The notes below the pieces were generated by a model that was not told the DNA's origin, did not search any database, and worked only from the letters and a program-made list of their open reading frames with translations. Positions 1 to 9,338 of a DNA stretch of 64,000 nucleotides are shown piece by piece. The stretch comes from Acinetobacter rudis (GTDB taxonomy: Bacteria > Pseudomonadota > Gammaproteobacteria > Pseudomonadales > Moraxellaceae), in assembly GCF_031157835.1 (NCBI RefSeq), contig NZ_JAVIDR010000001.1:1-64000 (forward strand). Reading direction: 5' to 3'. The translations under genes and the position numbers were made by a program. Position 1 is the stretch's first letter; each line of letters begins with the position of its first letter.

Positions 1-348
1 CAACCTTGGTTGAATTATATGGCGGTGATGATTATTTAGATGAAGAACTAATTTCAACCATATAATGCAAATAGCCAAAATAAAATTATTGCGGCCAGTA
101 TTGGTTTTAAAAAACCTTGGAATCAAGGCATAGAATACTACATTGATGAATTTTTTATTCACCCTGATTATCAAGGTTTAAAAGTAGGTTCAAGACTGAT
201 GCAATATATTGAAAAAAAATGTCAAAATGAACAACTTAATGCCATTATTTTAAATACTGAACGAGGGTATCCATCGGAGCTATTTTATAAAAATAATCAA
301 TTTACTGAACATGAGGGCTTGATCATAATGTCAAAATCAATTGAATAG
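1..348 (+). pseudogene. GNAT-family N-acetyltransferase, C-terminal part, frame-shifted, 5' end outside window
   Basis: Two overlapping reading frames together encode the end of a GNAT acetyltransferase. The first (frame 3) runs from the window edge, reads TLVELYGGDDYLDEEL, and stops at TAA 63-65. The second (frame 1) is open from 52 to the TAG at 346-348. It carries the core strand YYIDEFFIHPDYQG followed by LKVGSRLMQYIE, which is the acetyl-CoA pyrophosphate-binding loop (Q-x-x-x-x-G-S type) and its helix. The frames overlap at about 52-62, so one extra base there would explain the break. GNAT enzymes move an acetyl group from acetyl-CoA to an amine; the substrate here cannot be told. Either the gene is a pseudogene or the base is a sequencing error. 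The family call is firm, the inactive status is not. Confidence 0.6.
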
Positions 349-488
349 ATCAGAAACAATTAATACCTTTTATAACATTATTCCAGATTAGTTAAACATC
401 AAAAATTTACCCTTATGTATTTTCAATTTTTCAAAAGCTACAACATGTAATATAGTTAGACTTAATTTATTGTCGCTGATGAATATAT

Positions 489-1223
489 TTGAAAAATACA
501 ATAATTCAAAACACCTTTAAACCCGTGCTTGAAGATGTTATTCAAGCATGTGTACTCACATATCATCAAGATGTGCATAGTATTTATGTTTATGGGAGCG
601 TAGCTAAAGGAACAGCTAAAATTGGCTACTCCGACTTAGATATTTGTATTTTATTTAAAGTAGTAAAAACTGAACAAGAACAACAACTAATTGAAATACA
701 GCAAAAAATATTAAAAAAATACGCTTTCCTACCCAAAATTGATTTCGATATAGGTTATGTTGATGAAGTATTACTTGAAAAGAATGAACTCTATTGGGGA
801 GCATGGATCAAGTTTTTCTGTGTCAATATATACGGGAAAGATTTATCTTCAAATTTTACACAAGTTGTAATAAGCCCTAAAGTCATACAATTAATAAATT
901 CTGGTTATGAAAAAGAAATTTCACAATATCTGCTCACTCTAAAACATAATAAAAAAGATAAAATAGAGTTACTGAATATTAAAAAATCATTAATTAAAAG
1001 AATGATTCGCTTATTACCATTAACACTAAATCAGCTAGATATAACAACATGGCCCCTTAGTATTGAGGAAACAATAAAACAAGCCATTCAAGCACACCCA
1101 GAGCAAAAAAATGATATTCTTTATTTAAATGAACAATTAAATAGTAACAATATGGCAGATTCCATTTTAATAAAGAATTTAACCGATATTTATATATGGA
1201 TTGTAGAGCATATTATTGAATAA
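489..1223 (+). CDS. Nucleotidyltransferase-domain protein (Pol beta/MNT-like fold)
   Basis: A 244-residue protein. Residues 33-55 hold the minimal nucleotidyltransferase signature: GS at 36-37, then SDLD with acidic residues at 49 and 51. A third candidate acidic residue lies in KIDFDIGY (85 or 87). The helical C-terminal half resembles those of aminoglycoside/lincosamide-type or MNT-type nucleotidyltransferases, but no substrate can be assigned. The only start in frame after a stop at 480-482 is TTG 489, with no clear ribosome binding site; the next is GTG near 525. An ATG at 479 lies in another frame and dies after 13 codons, so the 5' end may be frame-shifted. The gene is AT-rich and sits beside a broken GNAT gene, which suggests acquired DNA. 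Confidence 0.6.
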   Translation: MKNTIIQNTFKPVLEDVIQACVLTYHQDVHSIYVYGSVAKGTAKIGYSDLDICILFKVVKTEQEQQLIEIQQKILKKYAFLPKIDFDIGYVDEVLLEKNELYWGAWIKFFCVNIYGKDLSSNFTQVVISPKVIQLINSGYEKEISQYLLTLKHNKKDKIELLNIKKSLIKRMIRLLPLTLNQLDITTWPLSIEETIKQAIQAHPEQKNDILYLNEQLNSNNMADSILIKNLTDIYIWIVEHIIE

Positions 1224-1288
1224 ACACTTCTCTATATTATAAATTCAGTATTAAAAAAAGATGGTCATGTTATAACGATCAAAAGTTT

Positions 1289-1320
1289 GATGAGCTTAAT
1301 GTCATTTCACTAAGCTCATC
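1289..1320. terminator. Hairpin between convergent genes
   Basis: A 10-bp perfect stem (gatgagctta/taagctcatc) with a 12-nt loop lies between the nucleotidyltransferase gene and the convergent nuclease gene. There is no strong T-run, so it is a probable but weak bidirectional terminator. Confidence 0.5.
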
Positions 1321-1328
1321 TCGGCTTA

Positions 1329-3338
1329 TTAATTACGTCGGCGCCAAACTGCCAATCCAAGTAGAGTTGCCAATCCGAGTAATGATGTTAACCCCATACT
1401 ACCACCACCACTTTTTTCTGACTCTACCTCTTGAATTGGTTTTGCTGGATTAAAATCAAAATCTACAATAACAGGGTCATGATCTGATGATCGATAAGCA
1501 TCAGCTTGATAGAAAGCTTCTATTTGCTCCTCACTCTTATAATCATGCTCATAACTTAATGCTGTCGGCTCATCTGCATTAATCGCCCATGTAAATGCTC
1601 TCTTCACAAAAGGGTAAAGGTTTTCATCGCTAATTGCATGGTCAAGATTACCTGCTCCACCATATCCCTCAGCATCAGATGAAACACCAAAAACATAACT
1701 ATATGCTGTCTGACCTTGACCAATTTTTTGATCATTTAATAAGACCTTATAGTTGGCCTTTTCAAAGGCCAATATTGGATCTTCTTTCGCATAACTATTC
1801 ATATCACCTAAGATCAGAAAATTAGGTTTGTCTACTTGAGTTGGATTTTTAGCTATCCATTGAATTTGCTGTTGTACTGCTTTTAAACGTGTTGGATTCC
1901 AACAACTTTGGCCATCTCGTTGATCTTGATCTATGCCTTCCGCCCCTTTACATCCCTTAGACTTTAAGTGATTTGGCATTACAGTAAAGATCTTTCCACC
2001 ATTTATTGCTTGAAAACTTTGTGCCATAGTTACGCGATTTTTTTCTGATTGATCATCAAAAATTGCCGTTGTTCCCACAGGTTTTACCCGTTTAACATTA
2101 TAAATAATCGCAACTTTAATGACATCAGAACCTAAATGTTCCACATTATTGGGCACAATATAACGCCAATCTACACCTAGGCTACGTGTTAAATATGCAA
2201 CTGCACTTTTATCATCATAGCCATTATTTGCAATTTCCATCAAAGCATAAACATCTGCATCGATACTTTTCATTGCACTCATAATTTTGGCATGTTGCTT
2301 ATCAAACTCAGCTTGGCTTTTTGCACCGCGCTCTGTTGGAAAACCATTACGGCCATTGTCATAATTCAATACATTAAAGGCAGCAACACGTAATTGTTGA
2401 TCATTTTTTGCAGCTATTGCGGGTCGTGGATTATGAGTACTTAATATCTCAGGCGTTTTACCTGTAATAGGTTGAATCCGCCATGCGTCGTAACGATACT
2501 CTAAGATCCCTTCAACATTTTTAAGTTCATAACCTGTTCTTAATGTATTTTTCGCACTAAAATTTGTTGGTAACCAAGGTGTTTTATTTTGCTTACTAAA
2601 CCCATCATCTAAAATTATTTTAGATAATAAATTTTGTTTCGCTAAATTGGTGGCTTCTGTAGATTTAGCTGGAAATAAATTCGTTGGAATATATAGGCGA
2701 TTTAAGCTTAACGAAAGCTCTCCAAAGCGAGCATAATTGTAGTTTTCACTCACAGTTAAGGTTTGTGGTAATTTAACCAGCATTCCCTGATAACGTCTTG
2801 GTACATGACCTGTCTCGGCATCTAAACTTGTAAAAGGTAAATTTAAATCGAGTGGTTTAACCCAACTTTCTACTGCCTGATTACAAGAAATTGGATCTTG
2901 TGTAAGGTTATCAAGCTGTAATTGGTTTTTGTATAAACTTAATCGGCCATTTAATATAACCTCATCACCAGCTTTTCCACCCTTAAAGTTACTGTTATTA
3001 GGTATATAAACAAATATCGCATTACTTAAATTTGTTTTTGCTTTGTTGTCTGGTGTCTGTAAATAAAATCCCGAGAAACCATCTTTATAACGATAATCCG
3101 CTGTTACCACCCCACGGACAGTATAACGTTGCCCTTGTTGTGAGGTTTGTAAATCAGCAATGCTGGTATCTCGACTACTACAACTTAGCGGCGCATTCTC
3201 AGCAGCTCTTGCTTGCCCCATCTGATTCGTCGTTTTAACATCTACACTTTGAGCAAACATCTGCTGAGCTTGACTCGAAAAAGAAGCACCCAGCATGATA
3301 AAACTTAATGCTAATTGATGTAATTTTAATGCTTTCAT
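1329..3338 (-). CDS. ExeM/NucH-family extracellular endonuclease with GlyGly-CTERM tail
   Basis: A 669-residue exported nuclease. Residues 1-24 are a signal peptide ending SSQAQ. An OB-fold-like region follows at about 65-150 (YTVRGVVTADYRYKDGFSGF). The endonuclease/exonuclease/phosphatase domain runs from about 315 (RVAAFNVLNYDNG) to 625, with metal and catalytic motifs MEIANNG, ILGDMNSYA and SSDHDPVIVDF. The C-terminus is a GlyGly-CTERM sorting signal: GGGSMG, one hydrophobic helix, then WRRRN. In this family such tails are cut by rhombosortase, and the proteins usually leave the cell by type II secretion. The likely role is degradation of extracellular DNA. It is probably transcribed alone. 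The family call is strong; the exact substrate is inferred. Confidence 0.9.
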   Translation of the reverse strand: MKALKLHQLALSFIMLGASFSSQAQQMFAQSVDVKTTNQMGQARAAENAPLSCSSRDTSIADLQTSQQGQRYTVRGVVTADYRYKDGFSGFYLQTPDNKAKTNLSNAIFVYIPNNSNFKGGKAGDEVILNGRLSLYKNQLQLDNLTQDPISCNQAVESWVKPLDLNLPFTSLDAETGHVPRRYQGMLVKLPQTLTVSENYNYARFGELSLSLNRLYIPTNLFPAKSTEATNLAKQNLLSKIILDDGFSKQNKTPWLPTNFSAKNTLRTGYELKNVEGILEYRYDAWRIQPITGKTPEILSTHNPRPAIAAKNDQQLRVAAFNVLNYDNGRNGFPTERGAKSQAEFDKQHAKIMSAMKSIDADVYALMEIANNGYDDKSAVAYLTRSLGVDWRYIVPNNVEHLGSDVIKVAIIYNVKRVKPVGTTAIFDDQSEKNRVTMAQSFQAINGGKIFTVMPNHLKSKGCKGAEGIDQDQRDGQSCWNPTRLKAVQQQIQWIAKNPTQVDKPNFLILGDMNSYAKEDPILAFEKANYKVLLNDQKIGQGQTAYSYVFGVSSDAEGYGGAGNLDHAISDENLYPFVKRAFTWAINADEPTALSYEHDYKSEEQIEAFYQADAYRSSDHDPVIVDFDFNPAKPIQEVESEKSGGGSMGLTSLLGLATLLGLAVWRRRN

Positions 3339-3504
3339 AATTTTAAACTAAATTGTTTGATGTCAAATTAACATAATTCTATAAAATGACATGGCCATGA
3401 AGTATTTATGACAATCTATTTCACATCCCCCTATCATCAATCTCATTCAGCTTTAAAAACTACAAATTAATCTCTAAGACAAATCAGAGATCATCAGCAT
3501 GAGG

Positions 3505-3711
3505 CTATTGTCTTTTTTGTATATCTTCAGCAATTCGTCTATTTCTTTCTATATCTCTTAAACCAGCTTCAGCATTTTTTTGGGCTTCCCACCTTTTCCA
3601 TTCCTCAACATTATTGTTTTTTACCACAGAGTCTTGATAATAACCCGTTGGCTCAGATAGTGCACAAGCGCTTAAAACCCCAAACGAAATAAAAATAAAT
3701 AGGTTTTTCAT
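3505..3711 (-). CDS. Small putative lipoprotein
   Basis: A 68-residue protein starting at ATG 3711. The upstream in-frame start at 3735 would put eight residues ahead of the signal sequence. MKNLFIFISFGVLSAC is a lipoprotein signal with lipobox LSAC. The mature part is short, polar and rich in Arg, Glu and Lys (EEWKRWEAQKNAEAG, then RNRRIAEDIQKRQ), probably one helix at the envelope. No family was recognised. It is transcribed away from trmB and is probably monocistronic. Confidence 0.6.
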   Translation of the reverse strand: MKNLFIFISFGVLSACALSEPTGYYQDSVVKNNNVEEWKRWEAQKNAEAGLRDIERNRRIAEDIQKRQ

Positions 3712-3966
3712 ATATTGCTTACTCCCAATGGGCAAATCATCTACATATATTTGTTAAAAATGATCTAAATGCTCAAAATTCAACTTTTTTCTTTGATCAT
3801 TCTAATATAGGTACAAAATCTTTTATTTGGTTCGTTACATTTTTATTAAAATTGCCCCTCGCCCTAAACAATATTGTTTTATGCCGCATTAGATAAATCT
3901 GACAGGGTTTGACTTCGTTCCGTAAAGAATTAAAATAGCGCTTTTAAAAATATATAGCTCCTCGAT

Positions 3967-4683
3967 ATGTCAAATGATCACCTAGAAGCGCAGCCAGTAG
4001 AATTGGAACATTTGCCTGAACAACGTGAAATTGTAACGTTCATGCGTCGATCTTCTCCGCTCAACACTTCTCAGCGATCTGCGCTTGAACAATACGCCCA
4101 CCTTATTTTGCAATATCCAGTAGCAGATGTGCGTCAACATTTCCCTCACCCAGAACGCCCTTTAACAGTCGAAATTGGTTTTGGTATGGGACGTTCCTTG
4201 GTACTGATGGCTAAGGCCAATCCTGAACGTAACTTTGTTGGCATTGAAGTGCATATTCCAGGTATTGCACAGTGTGTCTATGAAGCAGGTATGGCTGAAT
4301 TAGACAACCTACGTGTATTAGATGCCGATGCAATTCAAGTACTTAAAGAGATGCCGGACAATAGCATTAATTGTGTACAACTCTACTTCCCAGATCCATG
4401 GCAGAAAAAACGTCACTTCAAACGCCGTTTTGTAATCGATGAGCGTATGCAATTGGTTGAACAAAAACTTGAACTTGGTGGTACTTTCCACGCTGCAACC
4501 GATTGGGAACCTTATGCCGAATGGATGCTTGATGTACTCGACAACCGTCCTGCACTAGAAAACCTAGCAGGTAAAGGCAATAGCTATCCTCGTCCAGACT
4601 GGCGTCCACAAACAAAATTTGAACGTCGTGGTTTAGAGGAAGGCCATAAAATTAATGACTTTATCTTTAAGAAGATTAAGTAA
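3967..4683 (+). CDS. trmB: tRNA (guanine-N7-)-methyltransferase TrmB
   Basis: A 238-residue SAM-dependent enzyme that methylates N7 of guanine 46 in the tRNA variable loop. The SAM-binding motif EIGFGMGRSLV lies at about residue 70. The family signature LYFPDPWQKKRHFKRR is near 138-153 and contains the catalytic Asp. The ending TKFERRGLEEGHKINDF is typical of TrmB. Length fits the family. It stands alone, diverging from the small lipoprotein gene and followed by a hairpin. Confidence 0.95.
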   Translation: MSNDHLEAQPVELEHLPEQREIVTFMRRSSPLNTSQRSALEQYAHLILQYPVADVRQHFPHPERPLTVEIGFGMGRSLVLMAKANPERNFVGIEVHIPGIAQCVYEAGMAELDNLRVLDADAIQVLKEMPDNSINCVQLYFPDPWQKKRHFKRRFVIDERMQLVEQKLELGGTFHAATDWEPYAEWMLDVLDNRPALENLAGKGNSYPRPDWRPQTKFERRGLEEGHKINDFIFKKIK

Positions 4684-4720
4684 TTCGAATTATTATTCAC
4701 ATTTTTCATGTTCAAAATCT

Positions 4721-4752
4721 TATTTCACCCTGCATGTAGTCAGGGTGAAATA
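4721..4752. terminator. Hairpin between trmB and the DUF2520 gene
   Basis: A perfect 12-bp stem (tatttcaccctg/cagggtgaaata) with an 8-nt loop lies between convergent genes. There is no long T-run on either side, so the termination role is inferred from position. Confidence 0.6.
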
Positions 4753-4821
4753 GTGATTCATTCGCGTTTGACTAACTTTATTTTAATCATTTTTCTGCAC
4801 GTTCAATTCAATATCATCTAA

Positions 4822-5604
4822 TCAGTCATCACCATGATGACGACGTATAATCGCTTGACTCATTAACTGATATATTATGGCCAAATCAGGGCGTTGGGCT
4901 TGATCTAGTAGCTGTTGATGTAAAGATAAAATATTGTCATCCTGACGAACAGCTGGCCCTGTCTGCATTTGTTGTGGTGAATGCTGTGTTGCTTTAGTTG
5001 CTGTCTCCAACATCAACGGATACAGCAATTGAAAATCAACTTGGGCACTGTCTAATAGTTGGGCAGCAGCATCATAGCAGTAGTTGGTAAAATTGCAGGC
5101 AAAGACTGCTGCCAAATGCAAGCTTAAACGTTGCTTAGAATCATAACAATACACACGAGCACTCAAAGCAGCAGCAAGAATTTTTAAAAGCGCTAAGTCA
5201 TTTTGATGAGCAGCTTCCAATAATAGTGGGGTTGTCGACCAATCTACTTCACGTTCTAAACTAAAGCTCTGTAAAGGATAAAATACACCAACACGTGTCA
5301 ACAAAGAGCCAAACACATCAATGGAAGTACTCCCCGATGTGTGTATGACCAGTACATGTTGCATATGTACGGGTAAAGCCTGTACGACAGATTGAATGGC
5401 TTGATCACTTACAGCAATAAAAAGCACATCAATCGTATTATCTAGATCGTCTAGATGACTAATGGCCTTAGCCTCAGCAATTTGGGCAACACGTTCAGCA
5501 TTTTCCAAGGTAGGACTCATAACCTGTACAATCTGATGTTGATTGCACAATCCTCGTGCCAAGTGGCTTGCCACTCGGCCTGCACCAATAATACTAATTT
5601 TCAT
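4822..5604 (-). CDS. Rossmann-like/DUF2520 domain protein
   Basis: A 260-residue protein. The N-terminal dinucleotide-binding motif is IGAGRVASHLARGL (residues 5-18), as in ProC and F420-dependent NADP-reductase-like proteins. The C-terminal all-helical half matches the DUF2520 type (AVFACNFTNYCYDAAAQLL, then a PLMLETATKA helix). Proteins of this build are presumed NAD(P)-dependent dehydrogenases of unknown substrate. ATG 5604 is the only good start. It lies 35 bp after a lipoprotein gene on the same strand and may share its transcript. Confidence 0.75.
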   Translation of the reverse strand: MKISIIGAGRVASHLARGLCNQHQIVQVMSPTLENAERVAQIAEAKAISHLDDLDNTIDVLFIAVSDQAIQSVVQALPVHMQHVLVIHTSGSTSIDVFGSLLTRVGVFYPLQSFSLEREVDWSTTPLLLEAAHQNDLALLKILAAALSARVYCYDSKQRLSLHLAAVFACNFTNYCYDAAAQLLDSAQVDFQLLYPLMLETATKATQHSPQQMQTGPAVRQDDNILSLHQQLLDQAQRPDLAIIYQLMSQAIIRRHHGDD

Positions 5605-5639
5605 GTCTTACTCTAAAATGAATATTACAAATTATTCAA

Positions 5640-6650
5640 TTAATTGAGTAACTCTTCACGGCGTTCGATGGTCTTTTCAATAAAACACTTATCATACTGC
5701 ATTGCTTGATTCTGCTTACGCATGTCAGCAGTCCAATAATCTGCTTGCTTTTGATAAGTTTCTTTTTCGTGATCCCTCAAATCGTAAACATCTCGTTGTG
5801 ATATCACTTTACATTCCACATCACGTTTTTCGAACCATTCTTTCTGCTCTTGTTTAAGCGCTTGGCGTATATCTACACTCAAGCTTTCCCACGTTTCATT
5901 TAAGAACTCAACTTGACTGGCTTTTTCAACGCTTAACTCTTTTTGACGAATATTCATCGCAGCTTGAGCCAATGCTTGTTGTTTATTATGCTCAGCATCA
6001 TTTTCTTTTTCAGAATCACGGATAGTTTTGTTTTCTTTGGCATATGAGGCAAATTGTACAGCCTTCATAACCATGAAACTTAAACCATTAAGTACTTCAT
6101 TTTGTGAATCCATATGCAAACGATAACCATCTTTATCTGTTTTAGTGAGTTCATATTTAAGTGGGCCACTCAATTTATTCTCAGACATATGTACAGAAGC
6201 TCCGCCAGCTTCTAAATAGTCTTGTAAAGTCTGATTCTCCTCACATTCCTCACAGTCTTTATTATGTTCGGCAAAAGCATTTGTTGCCCGTTGTTGTAAT
6301 CCCTTTGGTAAATTAATCACCAATTGTGCTTCACAACTTAATTTTGTTGCATCTTTCGCTTCAGTGGTTACTGTACGAATTTCAGTAACATTAAACTTTA
6401 AATTCTGATTGATTGTTCGAAGGAGTTGTTGATCCGCTTCATAATAATGACTTTCACGTAAATCACGATCAACCTGTTTTACATATTGTTCATTTAATTG
6501 CTTCTGTAGGCTTGTGATATTTTCAGGGCTAGTACAGCTCCATGCTGTTGCCACTTCTTCAGTTTTGTCTTTTTTATTTTTAAAATAATCACAACCAGAA
6601 AGTAACATCCCTGAACTAATCAATAATACAGCTGCTGCTTTATTTTTCAT
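5640..6650 (-). CDS. Lipoprotein with C-terminal LprI/DUF1311-like domain
   Basis: A 336-residue protein. The signal MKNKAAAVLLISSGMLLSGC has lipobox LSGC, so it is an envelope lipoprotein. The last ~100 residues (LNETWESLSVDIRQALKQEQ, WFEKRDVECK, then YDKCFIEKTIERREEL) fit the lysozyme-inhibitor LprI/DUF1311 pattern of a conserved Trp-Arg helix and paired cysteines. The middle region is unassigned and has a CEECEE cysteine cluster. Inhibition of lysozyme is known for some members of this domain but is not shown here. Confidence 0.65.
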   Translation of the reverse strand: MKNKAAAVLLISSGMLLSGCDYFKNKKDKTEEVATAWSCTSPENITSLQKQLNEQYVKQVDRDLRESHYYEADQQLLRTINQNLKFNVTEIRTVTTEAKDATKLSCEAQLVINLPKGLQQRATNAFAEHNKDCEECEENQTLQDYLEAGGASVHMSENKLSGPLKYELTKTDKDGYRLHMDSQNEVLNGLSFMVMKAVQFASYAKENKTIRDSEKENDAEHNKQQALAQAAMNIRQKELSVEKASQVEFLNETWESLSVDIRQALKQEQKEWFEKRDVECKVISQRDVYDLRDHEKETYQKQADYWTADMRKQNQAMQYDKCFIEKTIERREELLN

Positions 6651-6765
6651 CTCTTACTATCACTAGATCCAATTTTGCTTTATTTAAGCAAATTTAACCT
6701 TAATAATCGAGAATATTTGTCTAAATAATAACGCTATTTTCAGTATTTACCTCAAAATTCAGTAT

Positions 6766-6815
6766 AAAAAATCACCCGATATAAATACAAACTATCCGTA
6801 TTTATATCGAGTGAT
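6766..6815 (-). terminator. Terminator after pyrB-pyrC'
   Basis: A long near-perfect 18-bp stem (6771-6788 with 6798-6815, one C-A mismatch) is followed on the minus strand by a run of six T. It lies 50 bp past the pyrC' stop and is a good rho-independent terminator. Confidence 0.85.
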
Positions 6816-6864
6816 TATAAATCTCTATCATTAATAGATTAGAGATATAGACTAAAAATCTATT

Positions 6865-8109
6865 TTAGGCTTTATTATCCACAAAGACTGCGATGACTTT
6901 ACCCTGCAGTTCTTGGTGAATTAATGGAGTATTCTTACCATGGGACAAAATCGAATTTTTATCCAAAGTCCACTTCATTTCTGGATCAACCAATACCCAA
7001 CCCGCTTCTTTTTCCCAACGCTGTTGCATATTCGCCACACGTGCTGCGGATAAACTAACTTTTTCAACCCATTGTAATGGCGTCAATAAACCTTCACGTA
7101 CTAACTGAACACCTAACGCAACATAGCTATCAAATGCACTAATACCAGGTTCAGTTTCTGCAAATGGCGCCAACTTCGCTGAGGCACTTAATGGTTCATG
7201 ATGCGTACAGATTGCATCAATTACACCAGATTGAACTGCTTCACGTAAAACTTGTTTATCTTGTTCAGAGCGTAATGGTGGACGTACATGAGCAAGAGAG
7301 TTAAAACCATCAATTAATGTGTCAGTTAAATGCAGCTGATGCATCGCCACATCACAGGTCACAGCTAAACCCTTCGCTTTTGCAGCTTCAATTAAAGCAA
7401 CCGAAGCACCACAAGACAATAAACCAAAGTGTGCACTTACACCAGTTGCTTCAACCATCAACAAATATTTGGCAATTGCGATAGTTTCTGCCAACGGCGA
7501 TATCATTGGTAAACCCTGACGTGAAGCAATGAAACCTTCGTGTACACAGCCATCAGTCGCAATTTGTGCTTCTTCTGCATAGAACACGACAGTCAAGCCC
7601 AAACCTGCTGCATATTCTAAGGTACGCAGTACCACATCATCATTTTCAAAAGCAGCATTGGCATTAGAGACCGCACCACATCCGCCTTTTTTAAGTCCCG
7701 CCATATTTGATGGCTGCTTACCATTTAGGCCTTGTGTTTGTGCACCAATGACTTGTAAATAAATGCCCCCATCTAACCATGCTTTTTCCACTAAACCATG
7801 TACCAAAGCACCGTTATCTTGTACGATCGGTTTGGAATCTGGCGGTGTAAAAACGTGCAAAATACCATTTTCACGCGCAGCACGCCCTTCCGAAACTAAA
7901 GTACCATGTTGTTGCTGACCTGGTTCACGTAAACGCGCACAAAGATCTACCATGGTTGGCATTAACCATTTACCTTGACCATCAATCTCTGTACTAATTT
8001 CAGTTGTAGCTTCAACAACACAACCGTTTTGCAGATAAATATCTTGGACTTGATCGCGTTGTAATACAGGGTCCAATACACGAACATTGCTAATTTTTAC
8101 TGTAGACAT
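6865..8109 (-). CDS. pyrC': Dihydroorotase-like non-catalytic PyrC' (partner of aspartate carbamoyltransferase)
   Basis: A 414-residue amidohydrolase-fold protein of the type I dihydroorotase family that lacks the active-site residues. The usual D-x-H-x-H-L-R metal motif reads DLCARLR here (55-61), so both histidines are gone. The usual T-D-H-A-P motif reads THHEP (302-306), so the catalytic Asp is replaced by His. In Pseudomonas and relatives the equivalent PyrC' is catalytically dead but is needed to assemble the PyrB dodecamer. The gene starts 9 bp after the pyrB stop and is clearly co-transcribed. A working dihydroorotase must be encoded elsewhere. Confidence 0.9.
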   Translation of the reverse strand: MSTVKISNVRVLDPVLQRDQVQDIYLQNGCVVEATTEISTEIDGQGKWLMPTMVDLCARLREPGQQQHGTLVSEGRAARENGILHVFTPPDSKPIVQDNGALVHGLVEKAWLDGGIYLQVIGAQTQGLNGKQPSNMAGLKKGGCGAVSNANAAFENDDVVLRTLEYAAGLGLTVVFYAEEAQIATDGCVHEGFIASRQGLPMISPLAETIAIAKYLLMVEATGVSAHFGLLSCGASVALIEAAKAKGLAVTCDVAMHQLHLTDTLIDGFNSLAHVRPPLRSEQDKQVLREAVQSGVIDAICTHHEPLSASAKLAPFAETEPGISAFDSYVALGVQLVREGLLTPLQWVEKVSLSAARVANMQQRWEKEAGWVLVDPEMKWTLDKNSILSHGKNTPLIHQELQGKVIAVFVDNKA

Positions 8110-8118
8110 GACGATCCT

Positions 8119-9135
8119 TTATACACTAATAGCTTCAATAAGACCTTTTTCTTGCAATTGGCCTTGCATTGACAATGCCAATACTGCCATACGTACAGCA
8201 ATACCATTGGTCACCTGATGTAAAATCACCGATTGAGGGCCATCGGCAATACTTGAATCAATTTCCACACCACGGTTCATTGGACCTGGATGCATCACAA
8301 TACACTCAGGTTTAGCAAGAGCTAAACGTGCTTGGTTAAGGCCAAACAGTTTATAAAATTCAGACTGTGAAGACAGTGCTGGTGAATTTATACGTTCATT
8401 TTGAATACGTAAGGTAATAATTACATCACAGTCACGAATGCCCTGCTCCATATTATTAAATAAGCGAACACCTTCACCATATTCACTAAAACCAAAAGGA
8501 AGCAATGTATTTGGCGCAATAACACGTATGTCTGTACAGCCCAAAGTCTGTAATGCAGCGACATCAGAACGTGCCACACGTGAATGTTTAATATCACCAA
8601 TAATTGCAACACTAAGTTGCTCAAATGGTTTTTTAGTTTCACGGCGAATAGTCAACATATCCAACATTGCTTGAGTTGGATGCGCATGACGCCCATCGCC
8701 TGCATTAATAATCGCAATATTGGGGCACACGGTTTCAGCAATGAAATGTGCAGCACCAGATGATGAATGTCGTACAACAAAAATATCGGCTGCCATTGCT
8801 TCAAGATTCCACAATGTATCACGCAAAGTTTCACCTTTTGATGTACTTGAACGTGCAATATCAATGTTAAGTACGTTAGCTGACAAACGTTTTGCTGCAG
8901 CTTCAAAAGTAGTACGTGTACGTGTAGAGTTCTCAAAGAACAAATTCATCACGGTGTGGCCTTGTAAAATAGGCGTAGTCACCAGTTGATTTTGATCATT
9001 AATAAAGGAATGGGCGGTATCTAGAATTTTTGTCAGGGTCTGTTTGGAAAGCCCTTCGATGGTCAAAAAATGTTTCAACTGACCATATTGATTGAGTTGA
9101 ATCTGACTCGGAGTATGCAATGCAGCCACGTGCAT
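8119..9135 (-). CDS. pyrB: Aspartate carbamoyltransferase catalytic subunit PyrB
   Basis: A 338-residue enzyme that joins carbamoyl phosphate and aspartate to give N-carbamoyl-aspartate, the second step of pyrimidine synthesis. The carbamoyl-phosphate motif [13 protein letters not shown] (about 67-79) and [12 protein letters not shown] (about 282-293) are intact. It has the longer N-terminal arm ([20 protein letters not shown]) typical of class A enzymes that pair with PyrC'. It is the first gene of the pyrB-pyrC' operon. Confidence 0.95.
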   Translation of the reverse strand: MHVAALHTPSQIQLNQYGQLKHFLTIEGLSKQTLTKILDTAHSFINDQNQLVTTPILQGHTVMNLFFENSTRTRTTFEAAAKRLSANVLNIDIARSSTSKGETLRDTLWNLEAMAADIFVVRHSSSGAAHFIAETVCPNIAIINAGDGRHAHPTQAMLDMLTIRRETKKPFEQLSVAIIGDIKHSRVARSDVAALQTLGCTDIRVIAPNTLLPFGFSEYGEGVRLFNNMEQGIRDCDVIITLRIQNERINSPALSSQSEFYKLFGLNQARLALAKPECIVMHPGPMNRGVEIDSSIADGPQSVILHQVTNGIAVRMAVLALSMQGQLQEKGLIEAISV

Positions 9136-9338
9136 GAGAGATTCCTGATCTGTTAAGTTGAACTATTATACAGAGATTCACTTCAAATGCTCGCTTATGT
9201 TTTAGCCAGTTATGCAATACCTAGCTAGAATGCATAATGCTTGAACATTCTTGATACATTACAATAAATCAAAATAATTACGACCATAATATTTCATGTT
9301 AGTTTAAACAAGATGCCTGATTTAAAGCTATTTTCATT

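Noticed and set aside
6865..8109. Active dihydroorotase
   Set aside because: Both metal-binding histidines and the catalytic aspartate are substituted.
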